Source: Phycomyces blakesleeanus NRRL 1555(-) (lineage: Eukaryota; Mucoromycota; Mucoromycetes; Mucorales; Phycomycetaceae). From it: a DNA stretch of 64,000 nucleotides. Position numbers and translations under genes: made by a program. Shown piece by piece: positions 52,801-64,000 of the stretch (position 1 is the first letter of the stretch; the number at the start of each line of letters is the position of its first letter). The stretch is from NCBI RefSeq assembly GCF_001638985.1, contig NW_017265136.1, positions 1,508,726 to 1,572,725 of the forward strand, given 5' to 3'. Below the pieces are notes generated by a model. That model saw only the letters and a program-made list of their open reading frames with translations, was not told where the DNA came from and ran no database searches.

Positions 52801-52980
52801 GAAGGAGATGAAGAAGACGAAGACGAAGATGAAGACGAAGATGAGATGCAACTTGCCGTGGGACATGTTGATCAGTACATGTTACGTTTCTGGGAAAGGG
52901 AGATGTTTGGAAAATACTTGGGATTCGGCGGACTTCCTGAGCCAGATCGGATAGAAGAAGAGGGCGTTGATCTTGTATAA
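46807..52980 (+). CDS. SWR1: SWR1-type chromatin-remodelling ATPase
   Basis: Four exons give about 1859 aa: 46807-47649, 47928-51806, 51984-52102, 52242-52980. An N-terminal basic region (KKQPRQKPGRPPLGRKPN) is followed by an HSA domain at ~427-520 (SRRMAKLAKWAAQQVKKKWK). A long acidic region carries two copies of a SVEELMKKYNY motif. The SNF2 ATPase follows: REYQHVGLDWLASLYSNGL, Walker A DEMGLGKTIQT (~945), the DEAH box DEAHHIKN (~1046), LLTGTPLQNNLMELWSLLYF, and C-terminal helicase motifs ending in DRTHRIGQTRDVHIYRF. An insertion lies between the helicase lobes, as in the INO80/SWR1 family. In yeast Swr1 exchanges H2A-H2B for H2A.Z-H2B in nucleosomes as part of a complex with Rvb1/2 and actin-related proteins. 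The HSA-acidic-ATPase order and GLGKTIQT neighbourhood favour SWR1 over INO80. The C-terminal tail after the helicase is acidic and Ser-rich. Confidence 0.94.
47755..47890 (+). repeat. AAT/CAT repeats in SWR1 intron 1
   Basis: The first SWR1 intron (47650-47927) carries tandem AAGAAT, then AATCAT and AATTAT units. They keep an open Asn/His/Lys frame that can be mistaken for coding sequence. Confidence 0.8.
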
Positions 52981-55930
52981 GCTTTTACAAACAAGTATTC
53001 AAACACACACACACACACACAGGAGAGATGGATATTTATGTCTGAATGTAAGTGTGTGTGTGTGTGTGTAGGATTGTAAATAGAATCTATATGTAATATT
53101 GTTATTTTTAAGCACATAACAAATAATATTAATAGTATTAGTAATAGTGATAGTGATAGTGATAATGATGGTGGTAGTATATGAAAAATTATATAAAATA
53201 AGTACATATATATAAATATATATAAAAATATATAAAAATATCTCAGAATATCTGATCTGCTACGCGTACATGTACACATACACATACACGCGCAAACAAA
53301 GGTTCAAGTCGATTGCGGTTTCCATGCATTTGAAGCGTGATTCGGGCTTGACGGAAATTGTATCAACTGTTATTATTCTTAGTCTTATTAGTATTGTTAG
53401 TATTATTATTCTTATTGTTCGTGAATGATGGCGATATTGCTGAGGACATACTTTGAAAATCTCTTTGGTCCGCGCATCTTGATTTTTTTCTATTTATGGC
53501 AATGCGTTTGCTTCATACAAGATAAGGAACCTTTTTATTTCTTTTGATCATTCTTTTATTCATTCATTCGTTCGTTTCTTCACTCATTTTTTTTAATATA
53601 TATATATATATTGAATTCAATTGTTCGAATTTGAATATATTTAGTGTGTAGAACATGAATCGATTGATCTACTGTCTTTTAGATATTTATTTATACCATA
53701 AAATAAGACTAGATAATATGATACAAAACCGATCGAATGGAATAAGGGAGATTCAATACAGTACAGTACAGTATAGTACAGTACAGTACAATAAAATAGA
53801 GAGAAATAAAAAAAAAAGTGCACTTGTCCAGTAACAACCCATTCAGTAACTGCATGGGTTCCACAGAGTGTCACGTAACCTTGACTATGTCTGGAAAGCA
53901 AATAATAGAGAGAGAGAGAAACAAAGAGATCATTAGGGAATTCTCTAACATTATATAGAATATAATAATTAAACTAAAAATAAAAATAAAAATATATTCA
54001 TTCATTCAATTTAAGGGATTATTATCATTTTACTTTTGCTACTTAATAGACAACTGAAATAAGTTGAGTCAAAAGAATAAACCTCCTGAATATGATCTCC
54101 ATATGCTAATCTTTATATACATACACAATAATTATAAGTATACCTTTACAGAAAGGACCCTTTTTTTCTTCTTCTTCTTCTTCCGCCTTAAATCTATTGT
54201 AATTCTTCTTATTATTAGTATTATAATTATTATAATTGTTATTTTCATTATATTTTATTATATTTTTCTTTGTATTCCGGAGAATAAATTTCTGTTGGCG
54301 GGCTGTCCTTATTTGAACTGTCAAGGTTTTTTTTATAAAAAAAAACTATTTAATAGGCGATACAAATATTTGCGGTCGGTGTTTATAATGTTTGAACCAT
54401 TATTATCATCATTTACATTTCAGGAATAAAACTTGTAGTTTTACAAAGTGGATTTAATGTCCGTTTGAATATCGTAAAAGCCAAATCCATTTTGTATGAT
54501 TCTTTGTTTGATCTGCACAACTTTGTCGTTATGGTTGTGGTTGTATTACAAGAGTACAAAAAAGCCTTTCTGTTACTCTAGATAATATTCGTTGTTAGTT
54601 TAAAGGTCTCTTTTATATATATATATATATAATTTATATGTAACAAAACTCTTTAACGATAATAATTAGATCAATATATTTATTATTTAAAAAAAAATAT
54701 TTACATGGAAAGACTTTTATGTATATAAAATTGTAAGAAAAATAACAATAGATAAAGTTATTCTATTGCTATTTCTATTGCTATTGTTATTGTTATTGTT
54801 ATTGTTATTGTTATTCTTGGTGCACATAAAAAAAATCTATTAATATTTTCTCTCTCTTTTTTTTTTTTTTTGAACCGAGACTATCCTTGTAGCCACGCGT
54901 AATTAATATATATACCACAAAGTTATCGAGTGTGTCACATGATCTTGAAATTCACAGAGGAATAAAATGTTCTTATTCTTGTGATCAAACGTACAAGGAT
55001 ATATATATATATATATGTGTGTGTGTCTGGTATACAAGAAAAAAAAAGGGAATTTAGCTATGGTATTCTTATATGTATATGTATTCTTTGTATCAGAATA
55101 TTGGGTCCTTTTGAAGGATATAATAGTAAATGAAAGAGGCTTTTCTATTATATTATTATATACATACCTTTATATATATATCGATCTATCTCTATTATGT
55201 TTGATTGCGACTTATTGGACATGGTTGTTTGACAAAAACTTTTTAAAAAGGAACGATAACAAGAGTGAATAAGAATAAGACCAAGAACGAGAACAAAAGA
55301 GCAAAAGAAAAGAGTAAAGGAAAACTGACCTACTTGACATGTCAGCATAGTTGAATTACACTGCATTGCATTGCATATGCAGAGTAGATTAAACCATAGC
55401 ATAAAAAGAAACAAAAAAAACCTTGATTTCTTTCTTTTTTATATATCTAAATGTGGTCATTACTATTTTGAAGTTTATTTATTATGTTTTTTTGCTATTG
55501 GGTATCCCTCCTTCTCCTCTTGTCCTTTTTTTTAAAAAAAATATTGTCGTAGGTAAGAACATTGGACTTTAGTTAATTCCCTTTTTTTGTCGCTGAACTT
55601 TGAATAGAACACCAACCGTATCATCTTAATCTATAGAAAGATAAATAAAATGTGAGTGGCGTCACATTAAGGAGAAAAAAAAGGTGTCAGCTACAGGAAT
55701 ATGAGTCCTTTCTCTTTACTATTCAGGAAAATACCAAAAATGGCAATTAGAGGCTGTGCTACTTTTAATTTAGGAAAGTGCTTGTATAGAATCGGTATAA
55801 GGATAAGAATTGACTCATTGATCGGCAAAAATAGATAGAGAAAATCTTAAAAAAGTAAAAAAAAAAGTGGGGGGGGGGGGAGAGGGGTTTTATTTATTTA
55901 TTTGTTTTACATGTAATTGCATATACAGTG
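52981..55930. other. Gene-poor region with microsatellites
   Basis: 3' flank of SWR1 with (CA)n and (GT)n runs (53003-53070), GTACA repeats (53758-53790), and (TTATTG)n near 54773-54815. Minus-strand pieces near 53870 (HSQGYVTLCGTHAVTEWVVT) and 54320 (LTVQIRTARQQKFILRNTK) look mildly coding, but no joined model was found. A G12 tract lies at 55869-55880. Confidence 0.4.
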
Positions 55931-55936
55931 CAACCT

Positions 55937-56252
55937 GTTTGTTTTGTCGGTTTGAGAAAGATAATTGACGGTCGTTGAAAGATTTGTCATAAATCAAAAT
56001 GTATTTTATCAATTCAGGCCAAAAAAATTATCGGTTTTGAAAATCACATTTTGTCGGTTTTTTCACAAGAGCGTCATTTTTTTTTAAATAAATAAAATAT
56101 TTTCAATGATGTTTTGTTATATCATTCAATAGCTTGGCATTTAGAGTGATCATAAAAGACCTAACGATTATTAACGGGTATGCCAGCAATTCTGCTCGAC
56201 AATTCTTCTCCAGTCATCAATTGCTGGTGTCTCAACTTCCCCTTTATTATAA
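55937..56252. repeat. Left arm of long inverted repeat with transposase 3' end
   Basis: This arm is the inverse of 57586-57868. The inner ~205 bp (56045-56252) matches closely; the outer part is more diverged and has an indel. On the minus strand the arm carries a transposase tail (GKLRHQQLMTGEELSSRIAG then IPVNNR and a stop). Confidence 0.75.
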
Positions 56253-56520
56253 CTCGAAACTGCTCAATGGGATTTAATTCAGGTTAATAAGGGGGTAGGT
56301 AAATCACAATATATCATTTCCAGTTTTCTAATAATTGGCCTCGATTTATGGATTGAACAATTATCCATAGCAAGATAACTTTTCTTTAAGCTTTTATCAA
56401 ATCCCATGACCCCAAGAAGTTTATTCATGAACTTGACAGAGTGAGCGGTAGTTATTCTAATATTATTTTATTGATAGTTTCCATTCTGGATCTGTCAAGT
56501 GTAATTCGTATAAACATATG
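56120..56520 (-). pseudogene. Tc1/mariner-type transposase C-terminal relic, frameshifted
   Basis: Reading the minus strand gives a catalytic-Asp-like block (YLAMDNCSIHKSRPIIRKLE) in one frame and PELNPIEQF in another. The latter is the block around the third acidic residue of DDE enzymes, and GKLRHQQLM follows it. At least one frameshift separates the two, so the gene is dead. The 3' end lies inside the inverted repeat arm. Confidence 0.7.
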
Positions 56521-57585
56521 ACCAAGTTAAATTGAAGTTATGTATAAGAAAAAAATACAAATACAATCTTTTACACAATTTGAAATTTATTCCATAAACT
56601 AGTTTTATAATGCGTTTTAAAAGTAATAATATAAATGTCAATATTACTTGTATTTAAACTATCAGCATATTGAAATGTATTTCTTGTCAAAAGATTAAAG
56701 ACTATTATATCTACCCAACATTTACAATGAGCAAATAAAAGTGATAGCAACACAAAACAGAGAGATACAAAGATTGGAAAATTACTAGTCTGAGCCATTT
56801 GTCAGCGATGAAGGATACCTGTGATTTTCTGAAGAATTGAATTGCATTCTCGTCAGTGATATGAGCATTAGAAGATTCGGGTCATTTGTATAACAAAGCC
56901 CCAAATCCTTTATGGTGGTGAGTCTTGGTATTAAATAATGAACAAAGTACAAGGCGCCGATTGCCCTAGATACCTAAGAAAGGACACTGGGGTAAGTCTA
57001 CTCTCGCAGCGCGTGAACACATATTCATGTATTTATATATACACACGCAGAACCATTAGCCAAAAAAAAAGACGTTGAATGTGAGCCAAGAACACAGAGC
57101 TCAAATGGGAGACTTGAAAAAAGGGTGGATATTAAGTTAATTGTAATGTACGCAAATCAGCGAGAAATGAGGATGCTAGTACGAGACTTTGAATCTTGTA
57201 TTTGATGAGAAATACTGTGCTGGACTAACTACTAACACAAATGGTTTAATCTAGTGGCTTTGATAAGTTGAACCATATGTGAGGTTAGTGTGCTCCGTGT
57301 AGAAATCACAAAATTTTAAATATTGTGTTGATTGAGAGTGCAGAGACACTCAATAAAACTCCTGCTTTCTCAAGAGAGAAGCTTGTTACAAATATATTAG
57401 TGCTGCAGCATCTTGATTATCGCTTAATTCCCATTAAAAGATCGTTAAAATCATGAATTACTTTTATATATTCCATTCTCGTTCTCGAAGTCTCTTTCTC
57501 CAGTGATTTATTGTGTATTATTTTGCTCATCATAACTGACCAGAAAGGCTCGATTGAATTAAGTTCAGAAAAATATGAAGGTATT

Positions 57586-57868
57586 TATAATAAAGGGGAA
57601 GTTGAGACACCAGCAATTGATGACTGGAGAAGAATTGCCAGGCAGAATTGCTGGCATACCCGTTAGTGACTGTTAGGTCTTTTATGATCACTCTAAGTGC
57701 CAAGCTATTTAATGATATAACAAAGCATCATTGAAAATATTTTATTTATTTAAAAAAAAATGACGCTCTTGTGAAAAAACCGACAAAACAAATGATTTTT
57801 GACATGTATTTCAAAGACCGATTATTATTTTTTTGGCAAAACGACATTTATTTTTCTCAGACCGACAA
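57586..57868. repeat. Right arm of long inverted repeat with transposase 3' end
   Basis: Inverse copy of 55937-56252. On the plus strand it reads FIIKGKLRHQQLMTGEELPG then RIAGIPVSDC and a stop, the same transposase tail as in the left arm with a few changes. It therefore points outward, opposite to the left copy, across 1.33 kb of unrelated DNA. Confidence 0.75.
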
Positions 57869-58664
57869 GATCAACAGTGCGACAGACAAAAGTTCCTTTT
57901 ATATCTAAAAGCCACATATACTATCACACTTCTATATATGCTTATGTGTTACACAGTTTACAAATATTCTACCCAGTATCCATATTACAATAAAGAGAGA
58001 GGCTTTACCCATAAAATGGGCTATCATAAACAGGTCGTATTACATATAAATATAAATATATTTTGAGTGTATTTAAATCGCGCAAATAGAATATTTTTAT
58101 GGTCGATCAAATTTTGGGTTGATAAACAATAGAGAAATTTGATTTCTTAATAGAAACTATCTGTATACTTGATATCTTTTCTTTCTTTCGCAATAGATTT
58201 ATTAAGAGGAAATTTGTAAAGAATAGCGTATTCTATAATATACATCTCTATTGAAAATTTAGCTCTTTGATAATTTTTGCGCAAAGTGTTTCAAAATATT
58301 GAGAACATTACTTCTTTTTAAAAATAAATTAAAATATAAAATATAAAAAAAAAAAAAAATAGAGCGCAATTTTTTATATATATATAATTTAAATCTGCGC
58401 CTATAATATACCATATTGAGGTGCTTTGCAATCATTTTTGTATTCTTATTTTGTTCGGCAGTTATTCTGACCCCCCCCCCCCCCTTTCAATTGATACGTA
58501 TTGTTACTCCTCCCCCACGACTTTTTCAAACAATTTTGTGTGTATATTATGTTATATTATATTATATTATATATATTATATATGTACACTGTTTTTTTTT
58601 ATGAATAATAGAAATAAATAAAAAAAATACAATAGAATAGAATAAAAAAAAATAAAAAAAAGAG
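57869..58664. other. AT-rich intergenic upstream of bHLH gene
   Basis: Contains a C14 tract at 58471-58484 and (TTATA)n near 58548-58580. No gene. Confidence 0.5.
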
Positions 58665-58672
58665 TATAAAAG
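58665..58672 (+). promoter_or_regulatory. TATA box of bHLH gene
   Basis: TATAAAAG lies about 155 bp before the ATG at 58820. A pyrimidine-rich leader follows it, as for the genes at 3226 and 18600. Confidence 0.6.
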
Positions 58673-58819
58673 AAACCTCCTTTGTTTTAATTCCCTTTCT
58701 CATTCTTTTAATACATTCCCACCTTTACAAACCTACTTCCTTTTTCTTTGCTCTTTACAGCAACACCAACTACACCATAAAGAAGGATTAAATTACAATC
58801 ACAAATACAAATACAAAAA

Positions 58820-60159
58820 ATGTCTTCAGAGAAATTCAGAATCAATAGCACTGGACGTCCCTTCCGTCACTCTACAAACAACTTTATCAGTACCTTTAGT
58901 ACTTCTTCACCTTACAGCATTGGTAATAATATTACTGCACATAAAGTTTAATGAATTATTGTTTCTAATTTTAATTTTTTTAAAAATTTTGGTGCCTTAG
59001 GTATGCCTTATGGTTCTTCGATGACTTTGGATGAAAGGTAAGAAATTATTACTATTTGTATTAAATCATCGATACTTACAATATATGTATTATTATTTTT
59101 ATTATTTTCATAATCTTATGATCATAGTTCTCAGTGCGAGAAGCGTACAGCTCATAACGCTCTCGAACGTCAAAGACGCGAACATTTGAACACAAAGTTT
59201 CAACAACTGGCACATGCCTTACCAACCCTTCAGACCGAGCGTCGCCCAAGCAAGACAATGATTGTTGCACGATCCCTTGACTTTGGTGAGAATCAAACAT
59301 AATATATATGCCTCTGTCTGTAATATATCTAAATATCTAAATATATAATTTTAATTTAGTTTCCAATACTATACTGCGAGAATCAGATTTCAAGGCTCAA
59401 ATTCTGGAGCTTCGTAAGGAGAATGAACGTCTTCGCAAACAGGCCCTTCTAGCATCACAGGCATTGTCGAAGAAGAGAAGCTCGCCTCTCTCTCGCCGAT
59501 CTTCTGTTGCTACTACTATTGTTGCTCCAGTTCAGAAAAAGAAAGCCAAGAAGTCAAATGTCAAGGGATCCAATAATTCACCCACTGAGCAGAGTAAGGA
59601 GGCAGTCTTCCAACTCTCACCACCACCTACCCCAGAGACTACCGCCAACGAGTCTCGCCACCCAAATGTCACTAGCTCGCCAACAAGCACTCTGCAGATC
59701 CCTCAGATTGCTAATTACCCACCAATTCCAGAAATTCCATTGATGGCTAGTCTTGACACAATCACTGAAAATAACGCCTTGCCCGCAGCTCAGCAACAAC
59801 ATGTTCAGCAACTTCAGCTTCAACTTCAGCAACACCAACACCAACACCAACACCAGCCATTTATTCCTCAGGATATTCTTCCTGGCGGTATTTCATGGCC
59901 TCTTGATACTGAATCCTACCAGGCTATCGATGAGCTTGCTCAGAATAGCATGAATCAGTTCAACTCTTATCTCTCGCCTTCTGAAGATCTGATGTCCTTT
60001 AATGAAATGTCGATCTATCCTCACGAGATGATTTCCCTTCCCAGCTCAGTCTCTCCTCTCCCAAACACCATTGATGGATTTGTGTACCCTCCTCTCTACA
60101 TGCCTGCTGAAGAAGCTTCCTTTGTTTACAACGGCAGTAACAGTAATCTGCTCTTTTAA
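58820..60159 (+). CDS. bHLH (leucine-zipper-like) transcription factor
   Basis: Four exons give about 365 aa: 58820-58922, 59001-59037, 59128-59285, 59360-60159. The basic region and helix 1 read KRTAHNALERQRREHLNTKF. His, Glu and Arg at the class-B contact positions suggest binding to CACGTG-type E-boxes. A loop (PTLQTERRPSKT) and helix 2 (MIVARSLDFVSNTILRES) follow, then a heptad-like helix (ILELRKENERLRKQ) as in bHLH-Zip proteins. The rest is Ser/Pro/Gln-rich with a Gln/His stretch around 59790-59855 and a likely activation region. There is no PAS domain. Family-level naming only; its target genes are unknown. Confidence 0.92.
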
Positions 60160-63100
60160 CTTTTGCTTTGGCTTTTTAAGCATTTACTGCTTTTTTTTTC
60201 CACCAAACCTTTTCTACCTCTTCCTCTTATTCGTATCATTATTTTCTCTCATCAATGCTTGTATATATATATATATACATGCTCTCCGAATTCAACTATT
60301 CTCACACATTATTTATATATTTACCCAAATCTCCTAAGCTAGTCAGTAACTCTTCTTTTTTCTCTTTCTTATCCCTCATATTACCTTCTCTCTGAATAGT
60401 CGCACTGGATTGCAGACTATTCTTTTGATTCAATCCACCCTTTTCTTATTTAACAGATATCTCCATTATTGCATTGTACATACCCTCTTGATTTTTACTT
60501 TTATTTTTATTTTAAATTATCCATGCATGTTCCTCATTTTATTTTATTTTATTTTATTTTTACTACTATTACCTTGTATTGCTTTTGTTTTGTTGTTGTT
60601 GTTGTTGTTGCTACTGTTATTGACATGCATATTGATTTCACACATTTATATATAATATATATATATATATTTAAAACCAAAGAAAAAGAAAAAAAAATTC
60701 ATACACACAAATACACCAAATAAATATTTTTAAAGTCATTTACTATGCCAAAAACAAATCTACATACACACAGCACATATAAATACAATTGAAGAATAAA
60801 GTGTTTTTTTTTTTTTTAAAAAAAAAAATTATTATAATTGTTTTATTGTTTTATTGTTTTATTGAAACATAAATGTCTATACTAGGAATATAGCTAAATT
60901 TTTCTATAACTTGTCTTATATCCGCGCACCTAATTTTACCTCTGATTTATACCCAAACCCTCGATTTTCCATAGTCTAAATTATATATATATATATAATT
61001 TTTTTTTCTTGCTAGTAGAAATACTAATATTAATAATAATAATAATAATAATAAGAATACGAATACGAACAATATATAGTACATGTAACAAGTCTTTATC
61101 ATCCTTATTATTTTCAATAAACTAAACTAAAAATAATTCAACTTATCTATCTATCTAAGATATAATTTTTCTTCTTCATTGTGTGAATTCTTTGTTTTGA
61201 ATGATTGAATTGATGTGGGTGTATATAGCTCTATGAATTTGATGTTATTTGATTTATTTTATATAGATTGCTTTTTTTATAATTATTATGTGTAGTGTGT
61301 GTAGTGTGTGTCGTGTGTGTATGGTGTAAATAGCGTGTGTGTACTTGTGTGGTAGTTTTCTAGATTAAGTAATTGTAGTAATCTACATAAAATTAAGCCA
61401 AGTATATAGAATATTTGAATTAACTTGATTTGTAAACCAACTTGTTGTGAGGATCGAAAAAATGCTATTCAAATTTCGATCTTCAGAAAAGTGTTATTTT
61501 ATTATTTTTATCTATATTCTATATATATTTTTTAAAATGGAAGGTGTTACCTGAAAAGAAAAGAGAAAATGGTTTCTGGGCGTAAATGACATGCCGTTCA
61601 TGACAAATATATTATTATTATTTTTTTATATTATATAAATTTATCTTCTTCTTGAGTAACAATCCTTGTAAAAGATCAATGCAATCATGAAAAATGCTTT
61701 AAAAAGCAAGATATATATTATATCTTGGGCTATATGTATGTAAGCATTCTATACAAGTGTACAATGCCTTTATTCTTTTCAGACTTTGCCACAAAGTATG
61801 ATGGCTATGATTATGATTATGAAAGATACATTGGTTTCCTTTTTTATTTTATTTATTTAAACACACTAGTCGGGGAGTACATGAATTCGAATGACATACA
61901 TACACACACAAAATAACCAAGAGACAATAAGAATGTGAATATCCATGTTAAAAATACAATATACATACACAAGGTAGCTAGGTAGACATAGTACAATACA
62001 ATACAGTATGATATAAAAAGAAAGATCTCTGAAACACTTTCTCTTCTTACCATTTGATGTACAATGGTAACACAGGGAATCATACAATTATACAATGACT
62101 TGAAAAAAAAAAGAATGATAGAACCAATTGAATGCCCTTGTTGTTCTCCTATTTGTTCCTGAATGTCTGTTCACTCTATTTTACTTCCTAATTAGCGAAC
62201 AATAAGGCAGGCTTGTCAAGAACTTTTCAAACACGCGCACACCGCATACTCGTTTTTTAACATTTTTTTTTATTTTATTTTATATTGTGTCGTATTGAGT
62301 GATCGTAAAAAAATCGACTTGTTCCTTGTTCACACCTACAGCTATACCTACACTTAAAGCTACAACTATTAAACTTAAATATCATTAGATCTATAATCAT
62401 ATAATTAAAAAGAAAAGAAAAGAAAAAACAATCTTATACATCATCCCATCTAATTTCTAAAATATTTTCTGTAAAACAAACCAATATTCATATTCAAATA
62501 TGTATGTATGTATTCACACACAACACATTGAATATACAGCCATACAACCAGCTAGAACACTTTGTATCTTTGTATCTTTTGATTTCAGGATTTTTATTTT
62601 ATTTATATTGTATACATTTGTGTCTATTTTACCATCAGTCCTTTTTCTATCCTTGCAGAAATATCCGTTTCTCCTAAAAAGGCAAACGCACATCCCTTAT
62701 ATTCTTTCCAACACTCTAGAATATGTATATGTATATGTATATGTATATATCTATATCTATATCTAGTTCACTTCATCACCTACACTTCACTCATTAAATC
62801 ATTATTATTTTTTTCAAACTAACCTTTTTATCTTTTAAGCTCATTTTCCTTACCAAACCCAACTAAAATAAGAAGAAAAAAAGATTAATAGAATTGTGAA
62901 ATAATTACATAGATCGTTTCTCTTACTAATATTTCTGTAATCCTTTTTTTTTATATCACACCACTTGTATAAATAACTATTTTGAATAGTTTTTTTTCTG
63001 TACTGAACAATAATAATATAATTTCATGCCTATCAAGTATTATACACATCTGTTTTAAGGATAAAGCTAAAGAAATCAAGTCAAAGTATATATGTAAATA

Positions 63101-64000
63101 GTTAACTACAAAAATGATATCTTGATCTTTAATAAATTGTACTCACTAAAGTATTAGCTTTGTCTATATCTATGTGTGATAATAAAGAAAAATGAAACTA
63201 AAAACAGGGTTTACTCATTCTTTTTTTTTTTTTTTTTTTGGGGGGGGGGGGGGGGACGAAAATAAGGGAGTTTACTTTGGGCATACGTATATAATGAAAA
63301 GAACAAAAAGAACAGAACCGTGTTTCTGGCTCATTTACAATACCATTTTTTTTTCTTTAAAAAAAAAAGTACAAACTATAAAATCTAAAAAAAGTTTAAA
63401 AGAAATACAAACACATTTCTTTTTATTGTAACACAACCCTTCATTCAATTGAGAAAAGGTTTCGGACTCAATACTAATTTGGATTGGACACAAATTTACA
63501 ATAGGCGATTGAACGTGTGGCTCAAGTTTGTGCACAAAAAATACAGCCAAAACACACATAAATTATTTTCAACGTTTTAATTAATACTCAGATCTCACAA
63601 AAATATTCTTTTTTATTTTGAATTTTAATGACCGGCACAGTTATAATCACTGCGCGGTAATATTAGAAAAATAATAATAATAATAATCAATGTGTGTTTG
63701 TATGTGCATGGTGCAGTTATGATATACTTGTATTCATAAAGCTAACCAGTCAGCCAGTCAGCCAGCCAGCCAAGAAAAAAAAAGTATTGGCTGATAATTA
63801 TTTGGTTTCTGGGTATTGAAATATACAACAATGATGTTGAGCTATTTTATGATATTCTAAACTTCTTATTGTATTATTATCTTAAGAGAATATACATTTA
63901 TTTATACCAATACTGCTTGTCAATTTTTGCTAGGCAATAAAATAAAATAAAATACAGATACAAGCCTTGGTGCTAATCTTTATTTTCTAATCTCACTAGT
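60160..64000. other. Gene-poor AT-rich region
   Basis: No supported gene in nearly 4 kb. It holds a T14A11 palindrome (60804-60828), several (TA)n and (AAT)n tracts, a T19G16 run (63221-63255) and short CAGC-type tandem units near 63746-63772. Frames on both strands are short and A/T-driven. Confidence 0.5.
63221..63255. repeat. T19G16 homopolymer junction
   Basis: Nineteen T followed directly by sixteen G, the longest such run in the window. It may be real, but such tracts are also prone to sequencing length error. Confidence 0.8.

Noticed and set aside
60410..60723. Phe/Leu/Tyr-rich frames after the bHLH gene
   Set aside because: They follow T-rich 3' flanking DNA, overlap each other in two frames and have no conserved feature.

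Overview
This is a eukaryotic nuclear window, almost certainly from a Mucoromycota fungus (probably Mucorales). Coding exons are interrupted by many short spliceosomal introns (about 45-210 nt, GT-AG with one likely GC-AG). Intergenic DNA is very AT-rich and full of (TA)n and homopolymer tracts. The gene content is a fungal housekeeping set plus families often kept in early-diverging fungi (an RNF220-like RING ligase, an SLC10A7/Rch1 transporter), and decayed Tc1/mariner-type transposon pieces lie between the genes. I chained the exons by hand, testing reading phase, GT/AG signals and family motifs; every main model closes in frame.

Layout. 1.0-2.1 kb (-): secreted, probably GPI-anchored PLC-like phosphodiesterase. 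3.2-8.4 kb (+): a 15-exon kinase with an N-terminal CH domain, a Cdc15/Cdc7-like kinase domain and a C-terminal C1-like zinc domain. 8.6-9.5 kb (-): two small ORFs. 9.76-14.15 kb (-): UBA1, the ubiquitin-activating E1, 19 exons. 14.2-18.4 kb: gene-poor, with transposase and hairpin remnants. 18.6 kb (+): small Ser-rich protein behind a clear TATA box. 20.2-20.5 kb: broken DDE transposase. 21.8-22.4 kb (-): synaptobrevin/SNC R-SNARE whose start codon seems to be split by an intron. 23.2-26.7 kb (+): PCF11. 27.5-30.8 kb (+): WDR24/Sea2 (RTC1). 31.3-33.2 kb (+): RNF220-like RING E3. 33.2-38.8 kb: gene-poor, with relics of an unrecognised gene family on the minus strand. 38.8-41.1 kb (+): C2H2+PHD protein. 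41.7-43.3 kb (+): SLC10A7/Rch1-type transporter. 43.3-46.8 kb: gene-poor. 46.8-53.0 kb (+): SWR1 chromatin remodeller. 53-58.6 kb: gene-poor, with two divergent transposase 3' ends forming a long inverted repeat. 58.8-60.2 kb (+): bHLH factor. 60.2-64 kb: nothing recognised.

Functionally, the genes cover ubiquitin activation and ligation (UBA1, RNF220-like), mRNA 3'-end formation (PCF11), H2A.Z deposition and histone-mark reading (SWR1, PHD protein), TORC1 control (WDR24/Sea2), exocytic fusion (SNC), calcium homeostasis (Rch1-like) and possibly septation signalling (CH-kinase). There is no operon-like logic. Four genes from 23 to 33 kb and two from 38.8 to 43.3 kb are co-directional and fairly close. 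The least explained items are the CH-kinase-C1 architecture, the minus-strand relic family at 34-36.4 kb, the hairpin at 16.1 kb and the inverted transposase ends at 56-57.9 kb.
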